This document shows positions 6,076-14,173 of a stretch of 15,459 bases of DNA, piece after piece. The DNA is taken from NCBI GenBank assembly GCA_030671915.1, contig DAOVHN010000010.1:1-15459 (forward strand). The letters run 5' to 3'. The notes beneath the pieces were generated by a model, which was not told the origin of the DNA, searched no databases, and worked only from the letters and a program-made list of their open reading frames with translations. This stretch comes from Pseudomonadota bacterium (GTDB lineage Bacteria > Pseudomonadota > Alphaproteobacteria > UBA8366 > JADFVY01). The position numbers were made by a program, and so were the translations under genes. Numbering within the stretch: position 1 is the first letter of the stretch; every line of letters begins with the position of its first letter.

Positions 6076-8568
6076 TTAGCGCGAAATCTTTTCGCGGCCG
6101 GGATCGTACGCAGCGCCCTTTAACAATTTCGCCGGGCTACGCTCGCCAAAGGCCTCGACTTCGAAACTGTTGCTGGAGATATGTTCGATCGGCACGTAAC
6201 CGAGAACGAGGCTCATGCCGACGGAATGGCCAAAGTTTCCGCTGGTGGATTGGGCGACCGGCTGGCCGTTAACCAAAATGGCTTCGCCGCCGAAGACAGG
6301 CAATGGCTGGTCCAGCGCAAGACAAACCAGTTTCCGCCTAACCCCGGCATCCTTGATTTGGCGAAGCGCTTCGGCGCCTGAAAAATCATTCTTCCGCCAG
6401 TCGATCAAAAACTGGAGACCGGCCTCGAACGGATTGTAGTCGGGCGTAATATCCAGCCCCCAGGCAAGATACCGCTTTTCGATCCGCATACTGTCGATTG
6501 CCCGGTAGCCAATATTGGTGATACCAAACTCCCGGCCGGCTTCTTGAAGCCGTTCGTAGACATACTGAACATATTCAACCGGAATATACAGTTCCCAGCC
6601 GAGCTCGCCGATATAGGTAACGCGAAACGCCAATACCGGGGCATATCCAATGTGGATATCCTTCGCTGTCATGAACGCCAGTCCCTCATGGCTGACGTCG
6701 TCATCGCTAACCTTCTGCAACACTTTTCGCGCCAGCGGGCCGGACAAGTTGATTACGCCATGGGCGGCGGAAATATCATTGATTTGAATGCGCCCGCCAT
6801 TTGGCGAACAGGTCCGGATCCACTGTTCCCCCTGAGCTTGCAGAACAAAGCGATCGGAACTTTCGTACCGGCTGAGATTCGAGTCGATCCAATGCCGGTC
6901 GCGAATGCCGAAACCCGAACCTGTAATCAGCCAGTAACAATCCTCGGACCGGCGAATAATCGTTACATCGGCCTCGATCCCGCCGCGGGAATTACATAAT
7001 TGCGTATAAGCCGCCGAGCCCGGCTTGCCTCCGACATCGGCAACCGCAAGGTACTGCAGGAAGGTGCAGGCATCGGCTCCGCGGATCTCGAATTTCGTAA
7101 ACGAACTCTGATCGATCAACACCACGCCCTCGCGAGCTGCCCGGTGCTCGCGGCCGACGGTTTCCATCTCGTGGCTGCGATCATAGCCGTGGATCTGTTT
7201 CGCTTCCCGGCCATTCACCGCGAACCAGTTGGGGCGCTCCCAGCCGAATTTGGAACCGTAGACCGCACCTTGCGCCTTCAGGGTCTGATAGAGCGCACTG
7301 CGTCTTATGCCGCGCGCACTCTCCAGTTCCTCACCCGGCCAATGGATTGCGTAGTATTTGCTGTAGCTCTCGACCGCCCTGTCATGCAGAAACGCATGGC
7401 CTGCGTGCAGGGGGCCGAAGCGCCGGATATCGAACAGCCAGAGGTCCAGTCCGGGATCTCCTTCCAGGATCCAGTTGGCCATCGCATTTCCGGCGCCGCC
7501 GGACGCGGCGATACCGGATGTGAAGGCGCAAGCGGCAAAGAAGTTATCGACCCCCGGCACCGGCCCCATGATCGGCTCGCCGTCCGGTGAGATCGGAATC
7601 GGGCCATTGATAATCGTGCGAACACCAAGCTCTTTCAATACAGGTAGACGACGCATGGCAGGTTCGAAAATTTCCTCCAACCGGTCCAGATCTCCATCGT
7701 AGAGATGGTGCTCCAACTCCCAGGGGAATCCCTCTTTTGGATTGCATGTCCTGGTGCGTTTCTCCCAACCTCCGATCGCCAGCGCGCCGGGTTCGGGTTT
7801 GGCATAGTAGCCGCCATCGGGATCGCGAAACGCCGGTATTCCATCCGGAATCTGTTCGCTCTTTTCAGTCACCATGTACTGGTGCTCAACGACGGCAGCA
7901 GGAATATCCACTCCGGCCATCCAGCCTAATTGTCTGGCCCACAGCCCCGCGGCATTAACGACTTGTTCGGCCGCGATTGTCCCGCGGTCGGTAACGACAT
8001 GCGTGATGCGGCTGCCTTCAAGCTTCAGGTCCGTGACCATCACCCGTTCGATGATCCGACCGCCGTTCAACCGAAACCCCTTTGCGTATGCCTGGGTGAG
8101 ACTGTAGGGGTCTATATGTCCGTCGGTCGGTATGAAAGCCGCACCGACGAGATCATTGGTCTTCATAAGCGGATAGAGGTCCAGCGCTTCGGCCGGAGTC
8201 AGCAGTTCCATTTCAAAGCCGGCGCCTCGCGCCGCACTATGGGATCGCAGCAGCTCTTTCCAGCGATCCTGGTTGGTTGCGATCCTGATGCTTCCCACTT
8301 TGCGCCAACTGGGATCCTGACCGGTTTCCTCTTCCAGGGTATCGAACAACCGGACACTGTCGTTCATCAGGGCCGTGAGATTTTGTTGCGATCTGAATTG
8401 TCCGACCAATCCGGCGGCATGCCATGTCGCGCCATCGGTGAGTTGCGACTTTTCCAAAAGCACCACATCACGTTCGCCCGCTCTGGCAAGATGAAACGCA
8501 ACGCTTGTGCCGATCACACCGCCACCGATCACTACTATGCGCGCGCCAGTCGGAAATGGACTGCCCAT
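6076..8568 (-). CDS. FAD-dependent dimethylglycine/sarcosine dehydrogenase-like protein with GcvT domain
   Basis: Encodes 830 residues, the normal length for this family. The N-terminal DAO domain has the FAD dinucleotide fold IVVIGGGVIGTSVAFHLARAG (residues 11-31) and ATWHAAGL, where His50 is the expected covalent flavin attachment site of dimethylglycine and sarcosine dehydrogenases. A linker FAO_M-type region follows at roughly 370-430 (LFDIRRFGPLHAGHAF). The C-terminal half is a GcvT-like tetrahydrofolate-binding domain, starting near REGVVLIDQSSFTKF. Members oxidise N-methyl groups and transfer the one-carbon unit to THF in the cytoplasm. The start at 8568 is supported by GGGAG seven bases upstream. 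It follows the MttB-family gene by 26 bp and is probably cotranscribed. The 3' end meets the integrase remnant head-on. The true substrate among N-methylated amines is unknown. Confidence 0.88.
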   Translation of the reverse strand: MGSPFPTGARIVVIGGGVIGTSVAFHLARAGERDVVLLEKSQLTDGATWHAAGLVGQFRSQQNLTALMNDSVRLFDTLEEETGQDPSWRKVGSIRIATNQDRWKELLRSHSAARGAGFEMELLTPAEALDLYPLMKTNDLVGAAFIPTDGHIDPYSLTQAYAKGFRLNGGRIIERVMVTDLKLEGSRITHVVTDRGTIAAEQVVNAAGLWARQLGWMAGVDIPAAVVEHQYMVTEKSEQIPDGIPAFRDPDGGYYAKPEPGALAIGGWEKRTRTCNPKEGFPWELEHHLYDGDLDRLEEIFEPAMRRLPVLKELGVRTIINGPIPISPDGEPIMGPVPGVDNFFAACAFTSGIAASGGAGNAMANWILEGDPGLDLWLFDIRRFGPLHAGHAFLHDRAVESYSKYYAIHWPGEELESARGIRRSALYQTLKAQGAVYGSKFGWERPNWFAVNGREAKQIHGYDRSHEMETVGREHRAAREGVVLIDQSSFTKFEIRGADACTFLQYLAVADVGGKPGSAAYTQLCNSRGGIEADVTIIRRSEDCYWLITGSGFGIRDRHWIDSNLSRYESSDRFVLQAQGEQWIRTCSPNGGRIQINDISAAHGVINLSGPLARKVLQKVSDDDVSHEGLAFMTAKDIHIGYAPVLAFRVTYIGELGWELYIPVEYVQYVYERLQEAGREFGITNIGYRAIDSMRIEKRYLAWGLDITPDYNPFEAGLQFLIDWRKNDFSGAEALRQIKDAGVRRKLVCLALDQPLPVFGGEAILVNGQPVAQSTSGNFGHSVGMSLVLGYVPIEHISSNSFEVEAFGERSPAKLLKGAAYDPGREKISR

Positions 8569-8594
8569 GACTATCTCCCGTCGAAGGATTTTTC

Positions 8595-10142
8595 TTAAGC
8601 CGTCGAACGCCGACGCTTGTTGGTTCGCCGTTGTCGCGTGATATTCGGGCCGCCAACCTCATAGCGGCACCACCCCTCAGGCAGTGTCGAGTTGCCTGCG
8701 ACCAGGCCGTCGAATTCATCCCTTATCCGATCATCGACATCCGGGTCGATGGCCAGACTGTTCGGCGTAGAGAGGATTTCCAGCGCCTTGTTCATGGCAC
8801 GTTGATGAATCGTCGAAGAACCCTCCGCTTCCCACTGCTCGCGCAATTTTCTGTCGGCCAGTTCCGGCATGAAGGTTGCGGTGTTCATGCTTTTCAGTGT
8901 CTGCGGGTTGGCTGCGAACATGCCGCCGGGGCCGGTGGCTTTAATCTCTTCGAGAGAGGTGCTTTCCTTGGAAAATCCAAACCCGCTTCGCACATGTTTG
9001 ATCATCAGCGCGATCTCGTTGTCGATCACCGCCTGGCCATAATCAAACGACATCAGAGCATCCTGAAGTGCCCCCATGACGATAAAGCTGACACCGGAAA
9101 GGGCACCAAGGAGTGGCGCCATGCCTTTCTCAAAGCCCGCCTGGGCATCGGATATCTTGGAATTCGTCAATCCGAGGTAGCCGCCGGCCGGAACGTTGTA
9201 AAAACGCGCCATCTGGCAGACCGCCGAGTTCATCATGCCGATCTCGATTGCGCCCGGCGCGTAGGCGCCATCACGCATGTCGGCAAAAACAGGCAGGAAA
9301 TTGTAAATCTGTGCCGTCCCGGGTTTGGACATTTGGGCGAGCGTCGCTGCGGCCAGCCATTCGGCATTCATCAACGTCAGCATGCCGGCTAGCGAAAGTG
9401 GCGTGCTCAACCCGCCCATGGGGGCTATCGTACCATAGGCCGTGATGTCGTTTTCAGCATAGAACATCAACATTTCCGTGCTGTCGAAATCCATGGTCAG
9501 CGGCGATACGATGGAACAATATCCGAAGTTGATGAACGGACGCTCCGAGTAAGCCTCCTTTGATCCAGCGATCAATTCACCGAGCTTCAGTATCTGGCGC
9601 ACTTCGCGCACATCGATGACCGAAGTCCGGCATGGTTTCACGCAATTCTTGAGTGCCGGATAGAACCGCGACAGGCTGAATTGATCGCGCGGGGCATCGT
9701 CGGCAAGCGTTGAAATGGAGAATATATCAAACCCCGGAAGTTCGTTCACGAGATGGGCAATGCGGGCAATGTCATCGGATGTTGCCCGGCGGCATATGCC
9801 GCTGACCGGATCAACCAGGTCCGGTGCCGAGCTGGCCGTTGCAATCACCGGCAATTTGCGGGGAAAGGTAACATCGAAATCCGGATCGCGGCCGCGAAGG
9901 GTAATCGTCGGCGGGACAAGTTTGCGGTAGGTCTCTACCACTGCCGAAGGAATGCGCACCATCTCGGTTTCATGATCGACCATGGCACCATGATCATGAA
10001 ACCTCCGGCGGGCCTTTTCGTTACGCACAAGCAGCCCGACTTCTTCGAGTATTTCAAGCGATGCCTCATGGACATAGCGCACGTCGTCATCGGCAAGGTA
10101 TGAGAAGAAATTCATGGGCGTCGCCACCATTGATTGTTTCAT
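8595..10142 (-). CDS. MttB-family (trimethylamine/betaine) methyltransferase, non-pyrrolysine type
   Basis: Encodes about 515 residues from the ATG at 10142. The opening LADDDVRYVHEASLEILEEVGL, the central YGTIAPMGGLSTPLSLAGML and the region LGLTNSKISDAQAGFEKGMAPLLGALSG match the MttB superfamily (COG5598). Members move a methyl group from a quaternary or tertiary amine to a corrinoid protein. There is no in-frame TAG, so it is not the pyrrolysine-containing archaeal trimethylamine enzyme; non-Pyl members characterised elsewhere act on glycine betaine, proline betaine or carnitine. The C-terminus is a basic tail (RQRRTNKRRRSTA). The start is uncertain: ATGs at 10142, 10130 and 10115 are possible, none with a clear ribosome binding site except GGTGG before 10115. 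No corrinoid protein, methyl-THF transferase or reactivase is present in the window. First gene of an operon with the FAD/GcvT enzyme and divergent from the LysR gene. Confidence 0.88.
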   Translation of the reverse strand: MKQSMVATPMNFFSYLADDDVRYVHEASLEILEEVGLLVRNEKARRRFHDHGAMVDHETEMVRIPSAVVETYRKLVPPTITLRGRDPDFDVTFPRKLPVIATASSAPDLVDPVSGICRRATSDDIARIAHLVNELPGFDIFSISTLADDAPRDQFSLSRFYPALKNCVKPCRTSVIDVREVRQILKLGELIAGSKEAYSERPFINFGYCSIVSPLTMDFDSTEMLMFYAENDITAYGTIAPMGGLSTPLSLAGMLTLMNAEWLAAATLAQMSKPGTAQIYNFLPVFADMRDGAYAPGAIEIGMMNSAVCQMARFYNVPAGGYLGLTNSKISDAQAGFEKGMAPLLGALSGVSFIVMGALQDALMSFDYGQAVIDNEIALMIKHVRSGFGFSKESTSLEEIKATGPGGMFAANPQTLKSMNTATFMPELADRKLREQWEAEGSSTIHQRAMNKALEILSTPNSLAIDPDVDDRIRDEFDGLVAGNSTLPEGWCRYEVGGPNITRQRRTNKRRRSTA

Positions 10143-10254
10143 CTGACTGAACACCGCGCGATTGGAATATTTTGCTCCCGGCACTTCCTCGCTTCGCTCG
10201 GGCCTGCGCGGGCGCGGCGCACCGCACAGCGCCAGGGTCGCTGTCGCGGCCCAT
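10087..10254 (-). other. Alternative-frame 55-codon leader ORF overlapping the MttB N-terminus
   Basis: An ATG at 10254 follows AAGGAATTCA, the best ribosome binding site in the mttB upstream region. It opens a frame, MGRDSDPGAV..., that is rich in Ala, Arg and Gly and stops at 10087 inside the MttB coding region in another frame. It may be a leader peptide, or the true N-terminus of MttB separated from the body by a frameshift. It may also be chance. Confidence 0.25.
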
Positions 10255-10266
10255 TGAATTCCTTAT

Positions 10267-10285
10267 TGAACGGATTTGCTGTTCA
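10267..10285. promoter_or_regulatory. Candidate LysR operator between mttB-like and lysR-like genes
   Basis: An interrupted dyad, tgaac (10267-10271) and gttca (10281-10285) with a 9-bp spacer, lies in the divergent intergenic region. LysR-type regulators usually bind such imperfect dyads (T-N11-A class) between their own gene and the divergent target. Its use by the adjacent regulator is inferred. Confidence 0.4.
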
Positions 10286-10348
10286 GGCTATGAGCTAAGT
10301 GGCATAACGACAAGAAATGCTTTTATACTCTGAGAGGGCGAATTAGTT

Positions 10349-11227
10349 ATGGGTGCCACGGAGAGATCTGACCCGCTACCACCGCTCGAATGGCTTCGCG
10401 TTTTTGAAGCCGCGGGCCGCCTGGGAAATTTCACGGCGGCGGCCAAGGAACTTGGGCTGACACAGGCCGCCATCAGCCAACGTATCCGTCATCTGGAGGC
10501 ACGCCTGAACACCCGCCTGTTTTTGCGCCTTGCGCGCGGTGTCGAGATGACCGCTGACGGAGAGGCTTATCTTCCCCACGTCCGAAACGCCCTCGATGCC
10601 ATCCGGCGCGGCACGGCGGATCTCTTCGCCCGCCCCAGAACCAAAATCACAATAGCGGCTCCCGCGTCAGTTGCCGCGCTTTGGCTGGCGCCAAGGATCG
10701 GGAAATTGAACTCACTACGCCCATTGTTGCAGATTTCGGTTTTGGCGGTACACAGACCGTCGGACTTCGAAGCCGCGCGAGCCGATCTGGAAGTGCGGTT
10801 TGGAAATGGCGACTGGCCCGAGTGGGATTCGATCCAGTTGTATGAGGAGGTTCTGGTGCCTTCATGTAAAGCAGGCCTGGTTGGCGAAGCGCCCGATGGG
10901 GATTGGCGGCAATTGCCTATCATTGCCGTGTCGGGTCCGCGCGATGGCTGGCATGAGTGGTCGACCGCCAGTGGAGAGGCGCCACTCAATCAACCATTGT
11001 TGCGATTCGACAGCTTGATAGCGGCCCAGAATGCCGCCATCGCGGGGGCGGGTGTCTTCCTCGCGTCCATGGTGCTTGCCCGCACGGCCTTTCAATCGGG
11101 CGCCCTGGTCAAGCTTTCCGAAAATCCTTTGGTCATGAATAGTGGGTATTGGCTGACATGGCCCAGGGGGAGGATTTTGTATGCCGACGATGAGGCAATT
11201 ATCTCAACGCTGACTTGTGACGGCTAG
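10349..11227 (+). CDS. LysR-family transcriptional regulator (GcvA-like)
   Basis: Encodes 292 residues, normal for the family. Residues about 10-70 form the winged helix-turn-helix: LPPLEWLRVFEAAGRLGNFTAAAKELGLTQAAISQRIRHLE in pattern, with RLFLRLARGVEMTADGEAY as the wing. The rest is the periplasmic-binding-protein-like effector domain, including the GcvA-type stretch FEAARADLEVRFGNGDWP. Divergent from the mttB operon with a dyad between them, so it is the likely regulator of that operon, sensing the methylated amine or a breakdown product; this is inference. A TATACT -10-like box (10324-10329) and GAGAGGG (10332-10338) precede the ATG. The stop codon is followed within 2 bp by SDR gene debris. 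Confidence 0.9.
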   Translation: MGATERSDPLPPLEWLRVFEAAGRLGNFTAAAKELGLTQAAISQRIRHLEARLNTRLFLRLARGVEMTADGEAYLPHVRNALDAIRRGTADLFARPRTKITIAAPASVAALWLAPRIGKLNSLRPLLQISVLAVHRPSDFEAARADLEVRFGNGDWPEWDSIQLYEEVLVPSCKAGLVGEAPDGDWRQLPIIAVSGPRDGWHEWSTASGEAPLNQPLLRFDSLIAAQNAAIAGAGVFLASMVLARTAFQSGALVKLSENPLVMNSGYWLTWPRGRILYADDEAIISTLTCDG

Positions 11228-11228
11228 A

Positions 11229-11368
11229 ATTAGCGAACTCACAAAGGCCATCGTGGGGTTTTTACCAAAAATATCGCCTGGGAACTCGGTCCCCTCGGCA
11301 TTCCGGTCAACGCCATCGCCCCCGGCGGCTTCACCGAAACGATCGTGAATCGGCGAGCCTTGGTATAA
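11229..11368 (+). pseudogene. Short-chain dehydrogenase (SDR) C-terminal fragment, frameshifted
   Basis: Two pieces of one SDR reading frame are visible. Bases 11229-11252 read ISELTKAI and 11276-11365 read AWELGPLGIPVNAIAPGG then FTETIVNRRALV, ending in a stop at 11366-11368. Joined, they give the standard SDR sequence after the catalytic YxxxK helix (LTxAxAxELGPxGIxVNAIxPGG). They are separated by 23 extra bases (11253-11275) that shift the frame. The first ~150 residues, including the cofactor site and catalytic Tyr-Lys, are absent, and the fragment also ends early. No function is expected. It starts directly after the LysR stop. Confidence 0.75.
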
Positions 11369-11483
11369 CGCATATGCTGGGCACGATCGATTGAGTCTGG
11401 TTCGGGTCCGGGCTGCGTAAAGGCGCCCAGCGTGATACGATTCTTCCGTTCTTTGGCGGGAGGGCTCGATGCGCCCCGCATTC
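11369..11483. other. Intergenic gap without recognised gene
   Basis: This gap between the SDR debris and the 3' end of the TRAP large-subunit gene holds no gene I can support. A weak 5-bp hairpin (atgcg/cgcat, about 11469-11481) next to the TRAP stop codon could be a 3' end signal. Confidence 0.3.
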
Positions 11484-14147
11484 CTAGAAATACAGCGAGA
11501 TGTCCCTGTGCTGGGACAGGCAGCCGACGATTTCCTTTACCTGCTCGACCGGCAATTTGGGTTGCTGGCGCAGGCCGATGGTGTCGCGGATTGCGGCCTC
11601 GTAAGCCTGCAGGCCGGGCAGCAGTTCGGTCTTCGTCTGGGTCCGCCAGGCCATTTCGCCCGCATGGGCCGCCAGCGCTTTGTCGATGAAGTCCAGGGCC
11701 TTGTCCGGGTCAGGCACCTTCGCCTTGATCGCGCGGCGCGCCTTGGACAGCAGCGAGCGGATTTCCCGGGCGCCCTCGATTTTGCCGACCGCCTTTTCGA
11801 CGCCCTTGAATATCTCCACGGCCTCGGAGGGCTCGACGCCTCTAACGGTATCCCTGAGGGCCTCGATATCGCCTCGGATCGCCTCCAGCCGGTCCGTCGC
11901 GCCGACCACCGCGACGATCTCGCCGATCGGCGCATAGGCGCCGTCGACATTGCGGCGGTATGCTTTCCGCGCCTTGCCCTCGGTGTTCTGGAGCGCCTGC
12001 ATGGACTTGCTCTGCCCGGCCCAGCTTTCCGGAATTTGCGCCTCCAGATCCGCCTTCTCGGCCTCAAGCTCCCTGATGCGCGCTTCGAGGCCAGGTAGTT
12101 TCGCCTTTTCCTCATCCGACGCGCTGGACAGCCGCGAGATCCAGTTGTTTATCTCCTCGATTTCGACCGCGAGCCGCCTCATATCCCGCTGGATCGTGCG
12201 AACCTGGCCGAGCAGCGGCCTGTAGGCATCGGCCCTGGCGAGAACCGCCGCCTCCGCCGCGCGAATGCCGGCGACAAGGTCGAAGGTCATGGCGGCCTGG
12301 TCGAACGCCTTGGCGGTACTCTTCTGCCAGTCTTTCGGCAGGTAGGAAATATCCAGCCGGCCGGCCTTGTCGATGGCGGCCATAAGCTCGGAACCGCGCG
12401 CGTCATACTGCTGGAACAGATAGTCCTCCAGGCAATATTGCAGTTTCGGGTTCTGCGGCGGCGGGGCCGTGTCCGAGGTCAGGGAAATCCGGTTCGGCAG
12501 GTAATTCACCATCCAGGGCATCGCGCCGACAATCGCCAGACCCAGAAGCTGCAGGCCGATGAAGGCGACGACGCCCTTGTAGATCTGGATCGTGCGCACG
12601 CTCTTCGGCGCCACGCCGCGCAGATAGAACAGCGCGAAACCAAAGGGCGGGGTCAGGAACGAGGTCTGGATGTTCAGCCCGATCATGACGCCCAGCCAGA
12701 CGGCTGTGATATTGGCGGACGGCTCCGCCAGCAGGATCGGCGCCACGATCGGCACCACGACCACGGCGATTTCGATGAAATCCAGGAAGAAGCCCAGAAG
12801 GAAGATTACCCCCATGACGATAACGAACTGGACCCAGAATCCACCGGGCAGACCGGTCAGAAAATCCTTCACCAAGTCCTCGCCGCCAAACCCGCGGAAG
12901 GCCGCGGTCAGCATCGCCGCGCCCAGAAGGATGATGAATACCAGCGAGGTGGTCTTGGCGGTCTCCACCATGACGCCGCGCAACGTGTCCTCGATCTTTA
13001 AGGTTCGCCAGCCACTCCAGACCACCGAAAAGACGAAGGAGCCGGCCGCCACGATGGCCAGAACCAGCACGAAGGCATCGGTTCCGGTATGGATATTCTT
13101 GACGTTAATCGGATGGATTTTGGCGATCAGCGCCAGTGCGACAACCGAGGCGATGGAAAGCAGGGCGGGCCGGTAGGCGCCGCGATGACCCGCGCGCAGG
13201 CGATAGCCGGCCATGATCGTCGCGCCCACCGCGCCGATGGCGCCGGCCTGGTTCACCGTGGCGATGCCCATGATAATGGAGCCAAGCACCACGAAGATCA
13301 GGGCCAGCGGCGGAACCAGGATCAGCAGCACGCGCTTTGCGAAGCGCGAATCGTATTTTCCGTCGAAATGCACGGCCGGCGCCATATGGGGCCGCAGCAG
13401 CGAATATATCAGAATGTAGGCCATGTAGAGCCCGACCAGCACCAGCCCCGGAACGAAGGCGCCCATAAACATGTCGCCGGCGCTGGTCGACACGATGTCG
13501 AATTCCGACGGCATGGACACCTGGCCCGTGGCGGCCTTGTAGAGAGCCTTGCGGGTGGTGCCGGCCTGGTCGACTGCGCTGGCGAGTTGGTCGGCCAGGA
13601 TGATAAGCACGATCGACGGCGGGATGATCTGTCCCAGCGTGCCGGATGCCGCGATGGTGCCGGTCGCCAGCGAGTTGGAGTATTTGTTGCGCATCATGGC
13701 CGGCAGGGAGATCAGCCCCATCGCCACCACGGTCGCGCCGACGATGCCGGTGGTGGCGGCCAGCAGCGCACCCACGAAAACGACCGAAATGCCCAGGCCG
13801 CCGGGCACCGGACCGAACAGCTGCGCCATGGTCAGCAGAAGATCCTCGGCGATCTTGGAACGCTGCAGCATGATGCCCATGAACACGAACAGCGGGATCG
13901 CTATCAGCGTATCCCGTTCCACCTCCCAGTAGATCCCGCGGAAATTCGTGACGCCGGCCGTGAGCCACTGCACCGGGCCGCCCTGGGCGAAATAGGCGCT
14001 TGCGTCGCCGACGATCAGCCAGCCGAAAAACGCGGCGGCGCCGATGGCCAGGATCGCCGCGCCGGGCAGGGAGAAAGCCACCGGAAACCCGGACCCAAGG
14101 GCCCAGATCATCAGGACTATCAGAAGCAGGAGGAAAACCAGTTCCAT
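11484..14147 (-). CDS. TRAP transporter large membrane subunit (DctM-like) with long C-terminal extension
   Basis: Encodes 887 residues, about twice the usual ~430 of a DctM subunit. DctM is the ion-coupled transport subunit of tripartite TRAP importers in the inner membrane. Residues 1-550 are rich in hydrophobic helices and carry DctM signatures: ERDTLIAIPLFVFMG near 77-91, ATTGIVGATVVAMG near 131-144, ATGTIAASGTLGQIIPPSIVLI near 161-182, and LNIQTSFLTPPFGFALFYLRG at 491-511. Extra membrane segments lie near 325-380 between the two halves. After the last helix (about 524-548) come some 337 soluble residues. The stretch near 650-720 is Glu/Lys/Leu-rich with a heptad-like look (PGLEARIRELEAEKADLEAQ), suggesting coiled coil. 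It starts 26 bp after the small subunit. The substrate is unknown; no binding protein is in the window. Confidence 0.9.
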   Translation of the reverse strand: MELVFLLLLIVLMIWALGSGFPVAFSLPGAAILAIGAAAFFGWLIVGDASAYFAQGGPVQWLTAGVTNFRGIYWEVERDTLIAIPLFVFMGIMLQRSKIAEDLLLTMAQLFGPVPGGLGISVVFVGALLAATTGIVGATVVAMGLISLPAMMRNKYSNSLATGTIAASGTLGQIIPPSIVLIILADQLASAVDQAGTTRKALYKAATGQVSMPSEFDIVSTSAGDMFMGAFVPGLVLVGLYMAYILIYSLLRPHMAPAVHFDGKYDSRFAKRVLLILVPPLALIFVVLGSIIMGIATVNQAGAIGAVGATIMAGYRLRAGHRGAYRPALLSIASVVALALIAKIHPINVKNIHTGTDAFVLVLAIVAAGSFVFSVVWSGWRTLKIEDTLRGVMVETAKTTSLVFIILLGAAMLTAAFRGFGGEDLVKDFLTGLPGGFWVQFVIVMGVIFLLGFFLDFIEIAVVVVPIVAPILLAEPSANITAVWLGVMIGLNIQTSFLTPPFGFALFYLRGVAPKSVRTIQIYKGVVAFIGLQLLGLAIVGAMPWMVNYLPNRISLTSDTAPPPQNPKLQYCLEDYLFQQYDARGSELMAAIDKAGRLDISYLPKDWQKSTAKAFDQAAMTFDLVAGIRAAEAAVLARADAYRPLLGQVRTIQRDMRRLAVEIEEINNWISRLSSASDEEKAKLPGLEARIRELEAEKADLEAQIPESWAGQSKSMQALQNTEGKARKAYRRNVDGAYAPIGEIVAVVGATDRLEAIRGDIEALRDTVRGVEPSEAVEIFKGVEKAVGKIEGAREIRSLLSKARRAIKAKVPDPDKALDFIDKALAAHAGEMAWRTQTKTELLPGLQAYEAAIRDTIGLRQQPKLPVEQVKEIVGCLSQHRDISLYF

Positions 14148-14173
14148 GGCGGTGTCTTATTCTCTGTACGTAA

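Noticed and set aside
8595..10142. Pyrrolysine-containing trimethylamine methyltransferase
   Set aside because: The reading frame has no in-frame TAG, so it belongs to the non-pyrrolysine branch.
6076..11480. A second copy of the tRNA-Glu 3' end (an att repeat) closing an island
   Set aside because: I looked for repeats of the ggttcgattcccc and aggggacgcca segments in this stretch and saw none. The island end may have been deleted or lie outside the window.
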